Notes: generated by a model not told the origin, from the sequence alone. Positions 16,932 through 26,153 are shown, numbered from the stretch's first letter. The stretch: 40,177 bases of DNA from an uncultured Alphaproteobacteria bacterium (GCA_937919435.1 CALFRR010000211.1:1-40177); one strand, 5' to 3'. Program-made: numbers and translations.

Positions 16932-16942
16932 TCTCCGGTCGG

Positions 16943-16962
16943 CGGCGCGGTGTCCCGCGCCG
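16943..16962. terminator. Hairpin between convergent GT4 and WecG-type genes
   Basis: CGGCGCGG, loop TGTC, CCGCGCCG form an 8-bp GC stem in the 37-bp gap between two converging stop codons. There is no T-run, so it is assigned by position. Confidence 0.5.
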
Positions 16963-16968
16963 GCGACG

Positions 16969-17853
16969 TCAGTGGGCCGAGGGCGACGCCGGCCGGCGGC
17001 CGATGTGCACGACGATGCGCGGCGCATCGTTCGGCGCGGGACGACCGGCGGACCGGTGACGGGCGCCGAGGTTGTCGGCGACGTAGCCCACCAGCCACTT
17101 GAGCGACTGCCAGTAGCGCGGTGCCAGCCGGCGCGGCTCCTGCATCAGCCGCCACGCCCACTCGAGACAGGCCTTCTGCAGATACTTCGGCGCGCGCCGA
17201 CGCGTCCCGGCGATGAAATCGAGCGCCGCACCGATGCCGAGGAAGATCGTCTCGCCGGCCTGCCCGACGGCTTCGCGGGCGAAGACCTCCTGCTTCGGAG
17301 CGCCGAGGGCGACGAAGCAGAAGCGGGCACCGGAGGCCGCGATCCTGCGCGCCGCCTCCCGCGCCGCCTCGCCGCGCGGGTCGAAGCCCATCGGCGGAGC
17401 TTCGCGGCCGGCGACCACCAGATTCGGGATCCGCTCGCGCAGTCGCGCGACCGCGGCGTCGAGGACGGCCTCGGAGGCGCCGAAGAAATAGACGGGAAGA
17501 CCGGCTTCGGCGGCGGCCCGCGACAGCGGCTCGACCAGATCGGCGCCGGTCACCCGTTCGATCGCGGCCCCTTCGGCGCGCGCCATCCACACCACCGGCA
17601 TGCCGTCGGCGGTGACGTAGTCGGCGCGCTCGTAGGCGGCGCGGAAGTCGGCGTCGGTTCTGAGCTTGGCGAAGTGGTCGAGGTTGATGGTGAACACCAT
17701 GCCGCCGCGACGGGCGGTGGCGTCTTCGATCAGCCGATCGAGCAGATAGCGCTCGTTGGGGACGTTGACCACCCACCGATCGATGCGCACTTCACCCGTC
17801 ACCGGCTCTTCGGACCGGACTTCGGATCGAGAGCGAGGCTGAGGCCTGGACAC
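16969..17853 (-). CDS. WecG/TagA/CpsF-family glycosyltransferase (GT26)
   Basis: The 294-residue protein carries the GT26 hallmarks: VFTINLDHFAKLR, ADGMPVVWMAR, YFFGASE, and FCFVALGAPKQE followed by GIGAALDFIAGT and RRAPKYLQKACLEWAWRL. Family members transfer N-acetyl-mannosamine-type sugars or uronates onto a lipid-linked acceptor at the membrane. Start is GTG at 17853; the first ~20 residues are a basic/acidic extension before the conserved RIDRWVVNVPNERYLL. It is transcribed opposite to the polymerase operon across an AT-rich promoter region, so it is its own unit within the cluster. Confidence 0.93.
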   Translation of the reverse strand: MSRPQPRSRSEVRSEEPVTGEVRIDRWVVNVPNERYLLDRLIEDATARRGGMVFTINLDHFAKLRTDADFRAAYERADYVTADGMPVVWMARAEGAAIERVTGADLVEPLSRAAAEAGLPVYFFGASEAVLDAAVARLRERIPNLVVAGREAPPMGFDPRGEAAREAARRIAASGARFCFVALGAPKQEVFAREAVGQAGETIFLGIGAALDFIAGTRRRAPKYLQKACLEWAWRLMQEPRRLAPRYWQSLKWLVGYVADNLGARHRSAGRPAPNDAPRIVVHIGRRPASPSAH

Positions 17854-18339
17854 GCTACACCTCGAGAAAACAAGGGCGGAACCGGGAAGACGCGACGGAT
17901 ATCCTTCGTGAACCCCGTTACTAGCCTATTTCTTTCAATTTTTAAAGTTGAACCGGCCGATATCATGAATCCATCCGAAAGGAGAATCGTTCGATGCCGC
18001 GGTGTATTCGTGAGATCTTGTTAAGGTAAAGAAAATCCTCGCGCTCACCGGACTCCGGCGGTGGCCGCCGTGACGATGTCGCTGCAAACCATTCGCAAAT
18101 TCTCCGTCGGCGTTACCGGTCGGGCGCGCGCCAAGGGTGTCGGGTCGACGACGCTCGATGGCGAGAAAGTGTTAACCTTCGGCCGAGCCGAAGCGCGAGA
18201 CATGGAAAATTCTTCAGATCTCGGAGTGCATTTTGGCAACCGCATCCGTGTCGCGGCGCCATCGCCGGGGACCGGCGCGGGCGCGGACGACGGGGGCGCA
18301 TCCGGCCGACGGCCGGACGACGAGACGGATCGGAGCACG
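17854..18339. other. Divergent promoter region with AT-rich core
   Basis: This 486-bp stretch is noticeably poorer in GC than its surroundings, especially 17930-18035. It includes TTCAA-N9-TTGAA (in ttcaatttttaaagttgaa), AAAGGAG followed by a 12-codon ORF at 17994-18029, and GTTAACC near 18173. It likely holds promoters for the WecG-type gene and the polymerase operon. The polymerase frame is open back to 18061, but that part is not membrane-like. Confidence 0.45.
17994..18029 (+). CDS. Possible 11-residue leader peptide
   Basis: A short ORF encodes MPRCIREILLR. It follows AAAGGAG with 9-base spacing, a ribosome site better than those of most genes here, and it uses TTA and AGG, rare in such a GC-rich genome. 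It lies 310 bp before the polymerase start. It could be a leader ORF controlling the downstream operon or simply chance. Confidence 0.25.
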   Translation: MPRCIREILLR

Positions 18340-19680
18340 ATGACGGCCTTCGATGCCAGTGGCGTGACGATCGCCGGCCCCGGCGCCACCGTCGGGCGCC
18401 GCTTCGCGACCCGTGTCGCGGTGGCTCTCGCCTTTCTCTCCGTGCTTCTGATGATGACCGTCAGCGCGGCGATGCTGACCCGGATCGGCATTCCCTACGT
18501 GTCGAGCGGCGGCTCGCTGGTCACCAAGATCCATCCCGCGACCTGGGTGGCGGCGCTCGCCGTGCTGCCGCTGGTGATCGCCCGCGGCGGCATGGTCCGC
18601 TTCGTGGTCGGCACCGCGGTCGGTCGCCCGGGGCTGGCGGCGCTGGCCTGCGGCGCCGGATTGATCCTCCTTCACGTGGTGCTCGTGTCGCGGCTGCCGC
18701 TGGCCCCGATCATCGACACTTTCGTGCTGCCGATCCTGCTGGTGGTGCTGTTGGAGGCCGCCGATCGGCGCGACCTCGACCGGCTGGCCCGGGTCCTGAT
18801 GGTGATCTTCGCGGTCAACGCGGCACTCGGCTGCCTCGAATACGCCAGTGGCTGGCGGCTCACCCCGATGTACGACGGCGAGGGCCGCCCGATCGCCTAC
18901 GACTGGCGCGCCTCGGCGTTGTTCGGCCATCCGCTCGCCAACGCCTTTCTCGACGGGACCTGGCTGGTGGCGCTGGCCGCCGGGGCGCTGCCCGGTCTGG
19001 CGCGCTGGACCCGGCTCGCCGCGATGGGTCTGGCGGCGGTGGCCCTGGTCGCCTTCGGCGGCCGCGTCTCGATGGTCTCGGCGGTGGCGTTGACCGCCGC
19101 GATCGGCGGTCTCGCCGGTCTTCGGATCCTCGCCGGCGCGCGTTTCCGGCTGGCCACCGCGGTGACCGCGGTGCTGGCGGCGACGGTGGCGGCACTGTTC
19201 CTGGTCGTCTTCCTCGACATGGGCGGCGCCGACCGATTCATCGAACGCTTCTCCTCCGATCACGGCAGCGCCCAGGCGCGTGTCGCGATGTTCGGCATCT
19301 TCGAGAATCTGACCCTCGACCAGTTCCTGATGTGGCCGGATCCCGCCCTGATCGCCCAGGCGCAGCGCGAGTTCGGCATCCGGATCGGCGTCGAGAGTTC
19401 GCAGGTCGCCTTCGTCGCGTTCTACGGGCTCGCCGTCACCCTGGTCTTCCTCGCCGCGATCGGCCTCTTCCTCCACGAACTGGTCCGGGCGACGACGCCG
19501 CGGACCTGGTGGCTGGTCGCCCATTTCGTCGTGGTGATGTCGAGTTCGAACGGAATCGCGGCGAAGTCTCTGAGCCTCGCTCAGTTCGCGGTGATCGTCC
19601 TCGCCTTCATGCCGCCCCGCCCGTCCGCCCGACGAGCGGGCCCGGCGCCTTCCGCTTCCCTCGCAGAGCCCCGCCGATGA
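18340..19680 (+). CDS. VpsF-like / O-antigen-ligase-type polysaccharide polymerase
   Basis: The 446-residue protein is an integral membrane protein with about ten helices, beginning around residue 20 (VAVALAFLSVLLMMTVSAAM). A large loop between helices (YASGWRLTPMYDGEGRPIAYDW…RASALFGHPLANA) resembles the conserved region of VpsF and Wzy/WaaL polymerases or ligases; FGHP is a family-type motif. It would polymerise repeat units at the periplasmic face. The ATG at 18340 follows GGAG; an earlier ATG at 18201 in the same frame is possible. The stop overlaps the ATG of the GT2 gene (ATGA), so they are one operon with the flippase. Confidence 0.8.
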   Translation: MTAFDASGVTIAGPGATVGRRFATRVAVALAFLSVLLMMTVSAAMLTRIGIPYVSSGGSLVTKIHPATWVAALAVLPLVIARGGMVRFVVGTAVGRPGLAALACGAGLILLHVVLVSRLPLAPIIDTFVLPILLVVLLEAADRRDLDRLARVLMVIFAVNAALGCLEYASGWRLTPMYDGEGRPIAYDWRASALFGHPLANAFLDGTWLVALAAGALPGLARWTRLAAMGLAAVALVAFGGRVSMVSAVALTAAIGGLAGLRILAGARFRLATAVTAVLAATVAALFLVVFLDMGGADRFIERFSSDHGSAQARVAMFGIFENLTLDQFLMWPDPALIAQAQREFGIRIGVESSQVAFVAFYGLAVTLVFLAAIGLFLHELVRATTPRTWWLVAHFVVVMSSSNGIAAKSLSLAQFAVIVLAFMPPRPSARRAGPAPSASLAEPRR

Positions 19681-20681
19681 CGCCCGACGTCTCGATCCTG
19701 ATCGCCAACTACAACTATGCCCCCTTCGTCGGCGAGGCGATCGCCTCGGCGCTCGCCCAGACCCATCCGTCGGTCGAGGTGATCGTCGTCGACGACGGAT
19801 CGACGGACGGATCGCGGGCGGTGATCGAGGGCTTCTCCGGGATCACCGCGGTGTTCCAGGAGAACGCCGGCCACGTCGCCGCCGCCCGCCGCGGCCTCGA
19901 TCTGGCCGAGGGGCGGATCGTGATCTTCCTCGACGCCGACGATGCGCTGCTGCCGCAGACCTGCGCGCGGGTGGTCGAACTGTGGCGCGACGATCTCGAT
20001 GCGTTGCAGTTCCGTCTGGAGACGATCGGCGCGGTGGAGAGGCCGGGCGCGACCCTGCCGGCCTATCCGTTCGAACACGGCGCCACCCGCGCCCACGTGT
20101 CGGCGACCGGCTCGCTCACCTATCCGCCGACCTCCGGCAACGCCTATCGCCGCGACTTCGCCCGTGCCGTCTTCGAGAGGTCGCAGGGCCTCACCCACTC
20201 CGGCTTCGACATGTGGCTCGCCTTCACCGCGGCGCTGACCGAGAAGGTGCTCTCGATCGACGAGGTGCTCGGCCTCTACCGGGTGCACGCCGGCAACATG
20301 TCGCAACCGGGCCGGGCCCGGAAGCTGTCGTCGATCAAGTGCGACCTCTACTACGCCTGGAACGCCCAGCAGTCGGCGTTCCGGGTGGCGAGGTCGCTCG
20401 GCGTGGCGGTCGAGCCGCCGCCCCATCTGATCGGCCCCTACTACCTCACCTGGTACATGCTGCTGCGCGACGCCCCGGCGACCAAGTGGGACATTCCACC
20501 GGTGCCGCGGCTTTCCGGGCTCGCCACCGGCCTCGCCAATTTCGCCCGGCTGCCGACCCTCGGGCCGCTGCACCGTCTCGCCGGCATGGTGGCGCTGACC
20601 GTCGTCACTCTGGCGCCGAAGCCGTTGCGGCGGCTGATCGCCCGCCACTGGTACGGCCACATCGACGATCTCGGCTTCTGA
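19677..20681 (+). CDS. Glycosyltransferase family 2 (exopolysaccharide)
   Basis: The 334-residue protein is a GT-A enzyme. VSILIANYNYAPFVGEAIAS at the start, VIVVDDGSTDGS and the metal-binding IFLDADDALLP (DxD) are classic GT2 signatures, and SGFDMWL follows in the acceptor region. It adds a sugar from a nucleotide donor to the lipid-linked unit in the cytoplasm. It overlaps the polymerase gene by ATGA and precedes the flippase by 53 bp, a gap that contains a 7-bp hairpin (20703-20720). Confidence 0.92.
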   Translation: MTPDVSILIANYNYAPFVGEAIASALAQTHPSVEVIVVDDGSTDGSRAVIEGFSGITAVFQENAGHVAAARRGLDLAEGRIVIFLDADDALLPQTCARVVELWRDDLDALQFRLETIGAVERPGATLPAYPFEHGATRAHVSATGSLTYPPTSGNAYRRDFARAVFERSQGLTHSGFDMWLAFTAALTEKVLSIDEVLGLYRVHAGNMSQPGRARKLSSIKCDLYYAWNAQQSAFRVARSLGVAVEPPPHLIGPYYLTWYMLLRDAPATKWDIPPVPRLSGLATGLANFARLPTLGPLHRLAGMVALTVVTLAPKPLRRLIARHWYGHIDDLGF

Positions 20682-20734
20682 CCGAGGTACGGAAGAACGC
20701 ACGCGCCGCGGGAGCGGCGCCGACGGGAGAAGGC

Positions 20735-22159
20735 ATGTCGATCGTCCGTTCGCTCATCGGCTACGCACCCGCGGTGGTGTTGCCGCGGCTCGTCTCGCTG
20801 ATCCTGCTGGTGGTGCTGACCCGGCTGATCTCGCGCGACGAATACGGCCTGTGGGTGCTGGTGGCGACGATCGGCGAGGCGGTCGACGCCACCGCCTCCA
20901 ACTGGGTGCGGATGGCGCTCGCCCGTTTCGCCTCCGGCCGGCCGCGGGCGCTCGGCGCGGAATCGCTGCGCAGTCTGAAGATCCACCTCGCCACCCTGGT
21001 CCTCTCCTGGGGCGTGACGATCGTCCTCGCCCTGGTGATGCAGCTCGACCGGCGCTTCGAGTTCGCCGTCGCTTCGGTCCTCTACCTCACCGCGACGATG
21101 ATCCTGCGCTACCCCTCGACGCTCATGTCGGTGACCGGCGACCGGATCGGCATCGTCACCATGGAGGCGGCCAAGGCGGCGGGCATCCTGGTGCTCGGCG
21201 TCGCCGTCACCTTCGTGTCGACGTCGTTCTTCGCCCAGGCGATGGTCTTCGTCGTCGTCACCACGGCCGCCGGCGCCTGGGGATGGCGGCGGGCGTGGCG
21301 GGACGTCGATCTGCGCGCCGGCGCGGTCGAACCGCTCTCCGGGTTCCTCGGTTACGGACTGCCGATCGTCCCGGCGGCGATCGTCACCTCGGTGATCGCC
21401 TCCTCCGACCGGCTGTGGCTCAACCACTCCGACGGCGCGGCCGCGGTGGCGCTCTACGCGGCCGGCGTGATGCTCGCCCGCCAGCCGATCGACTTCCTGT
21501 TCTCGCTCGCCGGGGTCCGGGTGTTTCCGCTCCTGATGGCCGACTGGGAGGAGGGCGGCGCCGCACTCGCCGGCCGGCGGCTCTCCGAGCTGGTCTCCGG
21601 CGTCGCCTTCATCACCTTCCCGGCGGCGGCCGGCATCGTGCTGGTCGCCGAGCCGATGGCTTCGCTGCTGCTCGCCCCCGACTACGTCGCGGCGGCGGTG
21701 GTGGTGCTGCCGTGGGCGGTGGCGACCGGTCTGGTCGGCGGCTTCAAGTCCTTCGTCCTCGATCAGATCTTCCACATGGTGAAGCGCAACGGCCTCAATG
21801 CGACGATCTCGCTGCCGGCCGCCGCGGTCGGCCTCGTCGCGCTCGCCGTCCTGGTGCCGCGCTGGGGGATCCTCGGCTGCGCCGTCGCCTATTTCGTCCA
21901 GTTCGCGGTGCTGTTCGCGATCACCGTGGTGGTGACCCGGCGGTTCGTGGCGCTGCCGGTGCCGTGGCTCGACCTCGGCCGGGTGATCGCGGCGACGATC
22001 GCGATGAGCCTCGCCGTCGTCCTGGTCGGCGGTCTCGTCGCCGCGGCACCGACCGTCGTGCGGCTCGTCGCTCAGATCGCCACCGGCATCCTCGCCTATG
22101 GCGCCGCCGCCTACGTCCTGCGTCCGGCTGCCCTGGTCGAGTTCCTGCCGCGGCGCTGA
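20735..22159 (+). CDS. Wzx-type polysaccharide flippase (oligosaccharide flippase/MATE-like)
   Basis: The 474-residue protein has about 12-14 hydrophobic segments and the N-terminal pattern of the polysaccharide transport family (PAVVLPRLVSLILLVVLTRL, then DEYGLWVL). It would move the completed lipid-linked repeat unit across the inner membrane for the polymerase. The ATG at 20735 follows GGGAGAAGGC. A 7-bp hairpin (GCGCCGC/GCGGCGC) in the short gap before it could tune expression relative to the GT2 gene. It is the last gene of the polymerase-GT2-flippase operon. Confidence 0.88.
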   Translation: MSIVRSLIGYAPAVVLPRLVSLILLVVLTRLISRDEYGLWVLVATIGEAVDATASNWVRMALARFASGRPRALGAESLRSLKIHLATLVLSWGVTIVLALVMQLDRRFEFAVASVLYLTATMILRYPSTLMSVTGDRIGIVTMEAAKAAGILVLGVAVTFVSTSFFAQAMVFVVVTTAAGAWGWRRAWRDVDLRAGAVEPLSGFLGYGLPIVPAAIVTSVIASSDRLWLNHSDGAAAVALYAAGVMLARQPIDFLFSLAGVRVFPLLMADWEEGGAALAGRRLSELVSGVAFITFPAAAGIVLVAEPMASLLLAPDYVAAAVVVLPWAVATGLVGGFKSFVLDQIFHMVKRNGLNATISLPAAAVGLVALAVLVPRWGILGCAVAYFVQFAVLFAITVVVTRRFVALPVPWLDLGRVIAATIAMSLAVVLVGGLVAAAPTVVRLVAQIATGILAYGAAAYVLRPAALVEFLPRR

Positions 22160-22270
22160 GGCGCCCCCGGACCTGCGAGACAAGTTCGGTGGGGCATGCT
22201 AGAAGCCCCGGCGGACAAGTCGCCTCAGACGAAAGACCGAGGCCACGGGCGTTCGGAGACCGACCACTCG

Positions 22271-23548
22271 ATGACCGACGGCAGTGACGACGGACCGACC
22301 GGGGACGACCGCCCGGCTCCACGGCTGCGTGATCTCTCGGACGTTCGCCGCTTTCTCGTCGCCCGCTTCTCGTATGGTCTCGCCATGCAGACCTGGGAGG
22401 TCGGCATCGGCTGGTGGGTCTATGCGATCACCGGTTCGGCGCTGTCGCTCGGTCTGGTCGGGCTCTGCGTGTTCCTCCCGGCGATGCTCCTGGCGCTGCC
22501 CGCCGGCGAGGTGGTCGATCGGTTCGATCGCCGCCGCGTCGTCGCCGCCGCCTATGTGGTGATGGCGTTCGCCGCGGTCGCGATGCTGATCGTCGTCTCG
22601 GCCGATGTCCGCGATCCCCGGCCGATCTACGGCCTCGCCGTGGCGATCGGTGCGGCCCGGGCCTTCGCCATGCCGGGATTGCAGGCGCTGTTGCCGTCGC
22701 TCGTCCCCAAGCCCCTGCTGTCGAGTGCCCTGGCGCTCTCCACCTCGACCTTTCAGGTGGCGGTGATCGTCGGCCCGGCACTCGGTGGACTGCTCTACGC
22801 GGTCGGTCCGACGGTGGTCTTCGCCACCGCGCTCGCCGGCTTCCTGGTCGCCATCGTCGCGATCTCCTCGCTGCCGCCGCGCCCGCCGGCGCCGCGCGAG
22901 AAGCCGACGCTGGCCAGCCTGTTCGCCGGCATCGCCTTCATCCGCTCCCGGCAGGTGCTGCTCGGTGCGATCTCGCTCGATCTCTTCGCCGTGCTGCTCG
23001 GCGGTGCCACCGCTCTGTTGCCGGTCTTCGCCCGCGACGTCCTCCTGACCGGCCCCTGGGGCCTCGGCCTGCTGCGCTCGGCGCCGGCGGTCGGTGCGGC
23101 GCTGACCGGCCTGGTTCTCGCCCGTCGTCCGCTCGAAGGACGCGCCGGAGCCAAGCTGTTCGCCGCTGTGGCGGTGTTCGGGCTGGCGACCATCGTCTTC
23201 GGCCTGTCGAGCCGGATCGAGATCTCGCTCCTCGCTCTCTTCTTGCTCGGCGCCGCCGACATGGTCTCTGTGGTGGTCCGCCAGACGCTGGTCCAGCACG
23301 ACACGCCCGACGCGATGCGCGGCCGCGTCTCGGCGGTCAATGCCGTGTTCATCGGCGCCTCCAACGAACTCGGCCAGTTCGAATCCGGCGCGCTCGCCGC
23401 CCTGATCGGGGCGGTCGGCTCGGTGGTGTTCGGCGGCGTCGGGACGCTCGCCGTCGCCGGACTGTGGAGCCGCTGGTTCCCGGAACTTCTCGCCCGCGAC
23501 CGTCTGACCGATCCCGCGGACGCGGCCCGCACGGAGGGTGCGACATGA
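22271..23548 (+). CDS. MFS transporter (EntS-like exporter group)
   Basis: The 425-residue protein has 12 predicted membrane segments. It carries the loop 2-3 signature GEVVDRFDRRRVV (MFS motif A) and the late MRGRVSAVNAVFIGASNELG typical of the MFS_3/EntS group. These usually export siderophores, drugs or other small molecules; the substrate here is not evident. The ATG at 22271 is a conservative choice; an ATG at 22196 after GGTGGGG would add 25 polar residues. The stop overlaps the TauE/SafE gene by ATGA and the metallohydrolase follows, so the three are probably one operon. Confidence 0.85.
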   Translation: MTDGSDDGPTGDDRPAPRLRDLSDVRRFLVARFSYGLAMQTWEVGIGWWVYAITGSALSLGLVGLCVFLPAMLLALPAGEVVDRFDRRRVVAAAYVVMAFAAVAMLIVVSADVRDPRPIYGLAVAIGAARAFAMPGLQALLPSLVPKPLLSSALALSTSTFQVAVIVGPALGGLLYAVGPTVVFATALAGFLVAIVAISSLPPRPPAPREKPTLASLFAGIAFIRSRQVLLGAISLDLFAVLLGGATALLPVFARDVLLTGPWGLGLLRSAPAVGAALTGLVLARRPLEGRAGAKLFAAVAVFGLATIVFGLSSRIEISLLALFLLGAADMVSVVVRQTLVQHDTPDAMRGRVSAVNAVFIGASNELGQFESGALAALIGAVGSVVFGGVGTLAVAGLWSRWFPELLARDRLTDPADAARTEGAT

Positions 23549-24381
23549 CCGGTGGTTTCGATCCGGCCCAACTCGGGTTGCTCGCCGCGGCGCTGCTCGC
23601 CGCCGGCGTCGTCTCCGGTCTGCTCGCCGGCCTGTTCGGGGTCGGCGGCGGCGCGGTGATGGTGCCGGTGCTGTTCCAGTTGTTCGGCGTCATCGAGGTG
23701 CCCGATGCGGTCCGCATGCAGCTCGCCGTCGGCACCTCGCTCGCGGTGATCGTGCCGACCTCGGTGCGTTCCTTCACCACCCATCTGCGGGCCGGGCGGG
23801 TCGACCGCGATCTGTTGCGGGCCTGGGCGGCGCCGACGGTGGTCGGGGTGCTGCTCGGCACCTATCTCGCCTCCTTCGCCGCACCGGCGGTGTTCAAGCT
23901 GGTGTTCGTCCTGGTCGCCTGGGCGACGGCGATCAAGCTCGGCTTCGGCAAGGCGTCGTGGAAGCTCGCCGACGACATCCCCGGCGAACCCTGGCGTGCC
24001 CTGCTCGGGCTGGGCACCGGCCTGTTGTCCGCGCTGATGGGCGTCGGCGGCGGCTCGATCGTCAACCTGATCATGAGTTTCTGCAACCGGCCGATCCATC
24101 AGTCGGTGGCCACCGCCTCCGGTCTCGGGGTGCTGATCTCGATTCCCGGCGCGCTCGGCTACATGTGGGCGGGTCAGGCACAGGCGGCCTTGACACCGGC
24201 CTTCTCGGTCGGCTTCGTCAGCCTGATCGGTGCGGCGCTGATCATGCCGACCAGCGTCTGGTGCGCGCCGATCGGTGCGCGTCTCGCCCATCGCCTGCCC
24301 AAGCGGACGTTGGAGATCTCCTTCGCGGTCTTCCTCGCGCTGATGGGCCTGCGTTTCCTCGTCTCGGTCGTCGGAGGGTGA
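23545..24381 (+). CDS. TauE/SafE (TSUP) family permease
   Basis: The 278-residue protein has eight or so helices and the duplicated family motif: GLLAGLFGVGGGAVMVPVLF in the first half and SALMGVGGGSIVNLIM in the second. TSUP proteins move sulfite, sulfoacetate, taurine-derived or other organosulfur anions across the inner membrane. The ATG overlaps the MFS stop (ATGA), and the metallohydrolase starts 2 bp after its stop. No sulfur-metabolism gene is adjacent, so the substrate is open. Confidence 0.93.
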   Translation: MTGGFDPAQLGLLAAALLAAGVVSGLLAGLFGVGGGAVMVPVLFQLFGVIEVPDAVRMQLAVGTSLAVIVPTSVRSFTTHLRAGRVDRDLLRAWAAPTVVGVLLGTYLASFAAPAVFKLVFVLVAWATAIKLGFGKASWKLADDIPGEPWRALLGLGTGLLSALMGVGGGSIVNLIMSFCNRPIHQSVATASGLGVLISIPGALGYMWAGQAQAALTPAFSVGFVSLIGAALIMPTSVWCAPIGARLAHRLPKRTLEISFAVFLALMGLRFLVSVVGG

Positions 24382-24383
24382 CC

Positions 24384-25310
24384 ATGGCCGATCCCGTACC
24401 CCTGTTCGATCGACGCTTCGACCCGCGGCACGGCCGGGCGGTGGCGATCGGCGACGTCGTCCGCCGCATCACCGCGCGCAATCCCGGTCCCTTCACCTTC
24501 CATGGAACCAACACCTTCCTGGTCGGTGGCGAGACCGAGATCGTCGTCGTCGATCCCGGTCCGGACGACGCCACCCACGTCGCCGAGGTCCTGTGGACGA
24601 TCGGCGACGCCCGGGTGGTGGCGATCCTGCTCACCCACACCCATCGCGACCACACCGGCGCCGCCGCGGCCCTCGCCTCGGCGACCGGCGCGCCGCTGCT
24701 GGTCGGCGCGAGCCGCGGCCGGATCCGGGCGGAAGCGGCCGGCTCCCGCCTCGACGACGCCCTCGACACGGCGCTGAAGCCGGCCCGCTACCTCGAGGAC
24801 GGCGAGCGGATCGCCGTCGAGGACTTCCACCTCGAGGCGATCGCCACGCCCGGCCATACCTCGGACCACGTCTGTTTCGCGCTGCCGAGCCAGCGGACGA
24901 TCTTCACCGGCGATCACGTGATGGCCTGGTCGACGTCGGTGGTGGTGCCGCCGGACGGTTCGATGGCCGCCTACATGGCGTCGCTCGGGCGGATCGCCGA
25001 GCGGCCGGAACGGCGCCTGCTGCCGGCCCACGGCCCCGGCATCGGCGAGGCGACCAGCGGCGAACACATCGCCGGTCTCCTCCATCATCGCCGTCGGCGC
25101 GAACGGGCGCTGCTCGACACGGTCACCGCGACGCCCGGCCGGACCGTGCCGGAGATGGTCGAGACGATCTACACCGACGTCGACCGGTCGCTCCACGGCG
25201 CCGCGGCGATGTCGTTGCTCGCCCATGTCGAGAATCTGGTCGATCGCGGTCTGATCGCCGATTCCGGACCGCTCGATCTCACCACCCGCTGGCATCCGCG
25301 CGCCGGCTGA
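24384..25310 (+). CDS. Metallo-beta-lactamase-fold hydrolase (LACTB2-like)
   Basis: The 308-residue protein has the full zinc-site set: THTHRDH (H85, H87, D89, H90), GHT (H158), TGDH (D177) and AHGP (H216). A C-terminal winged-helix segment follows (TVPEMVETIY…LLAHVENLVDRGLI), as in LACTB2-like hydrolases. Relatives hydrolyse RNA, thioesters or other esters; the natural substrate of this bacterial group is not established. It is the third gene of the operon with the MFS and TSUP transporters, 2 bp after the latter. Confidence 0.92.
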   Translation: MADPVPLFDRRFDPRHGRAVAIGDVVRRITARNPGPFTFHGTNTFLVGGETEIVVVDPGPDDATHVAEVLWTIGDARVVAILLTHTHRDHTGAAAALASATGAPLLVGASRGRIRAEAAGSRLDDALDTALKPARYLEDGERIAVEDFHLEAIATPGHTSDHVCFALPSQRTIFTGDHVMAWSTSVVVPPDGSMAAYMASLGRIAERPERRLLPAHGPGIGEATSGEHIAGLLHHRRRRERALLDTVTATPGRTVPEMVETIYTDVDRSLHGAAAMSLLAHVENLVDRGLIADSGPLDLTTRWHPRAG

Positions 25311-25373
25311 CCCCGGCGGCGACGATCCGGGCCGGCGAACACCGCCGATCCCCGCGTCCGCGCCGTCGGCTCC

Positions 25374-26153
25374 TCAGCGCCCATAGGTGTCGATCACCGC
25401 CTTGTCGAGATCTTCGAGGAACGAGCGGATCCGCTCGGCGCCGCGGCCGAAGTCGTGCACGCCCCAGCGGGCCGAGTTGCGCATGTCGATGCGGGCGCCG
25501 GACGGCTCCGGCAGCACGCGCAGGACGACGTCGTCGCGGAAACCGAGGACCGGCGACACCGCCACCGCCTCGATTCGGCCGCGGTCGCCGTCGCCCTGCG
25601 GCGGGCGCATCTCGACGACGCTCCAGCCGACCGCCTCGACCTGCTTGCGCAGCACCGAGAACAGGAGATCCGAGCCGATCGAATAGCGCCGGGTGACGAC
25701 GTCCGGCACCAGCGCCCGGACCGCCGCCCGTTCCTCCGAATCGGCCGGGCGGACGCTGTTGGCGCGGCCGGCGCGGCCGAAGGCGGCGGCGTGGAACAGC
25801 GGCGGATCGAGCGCATCGGTGGAGATGTCGACGAGCTTCGGCCGGCTCGCCCACTGCGCCGCCAGGATCGCCGCCGGGGCGAGCGCGATGGCGGCCCAGA
25901 CCAGACCGAACACCAGATTGCGCCCGCCGGGACGTCCGTCGCGCCAGATCACGCCCGCCGCGGCGAGCCCGGCGACGAGCCCCAGGGCGGCGAGCAGGAA
26001 GCCGGACACGGCGATCACCGCCGCGGTCGGGGTGGGCAGTCCGCCGAAGCGATGGCCGGCGACCGCGATGACGACCAGCGGCACGGCGAAGGCGCCGAGG
26101 GTCCGGCTCCAGTCGGCGAGGCGGGAACGGCGCTCGGGCGGGCGATAGATCAT
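25374..26153 (-). CDS. DUF1499 membrane protein
   Basis: The 259-residue protein has three N-terminal membrane helices (about 19-40, 44-70 and 82-103) followed by a soluble DUF1499 domain. RRYSIGSDLLFSVLRKQVEA, GFRDDVVLRVLP and IDMRNSARWGVHDFGRGAER are the recognisable stretches. The function of DUF1499 is unknown; it is widespread in alphaproteobacteria, often membrane-tethered. It is monocistronic, convergent with the metallohydrolase and divergent from the DUF3297 gene. Confidence 0.9.
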   Translation of the reverse strand: MIYRPPERRSRLADWSRTLGAFAVPLVVIAVAGHRFGGLPTPTAAVIAVSGFLLAALGLVAGLAAAGVIWRDGRPGGRNLVFGLVWAAIALAPAAILAAQWASRPKLVDISTDALDPPLFHAAAFGRAGRANSVRPADSEERAAVRALVPDVVTRRYSIGSDLLFSVLRKQVEAVGWSVVEMRPPQGDGDRGRIEAVAVSPVLGFRDDVVLRVLPEPSGARIDMRNSARWGVHDFGRGAERIRSFLEDLDKAVIDTYGR

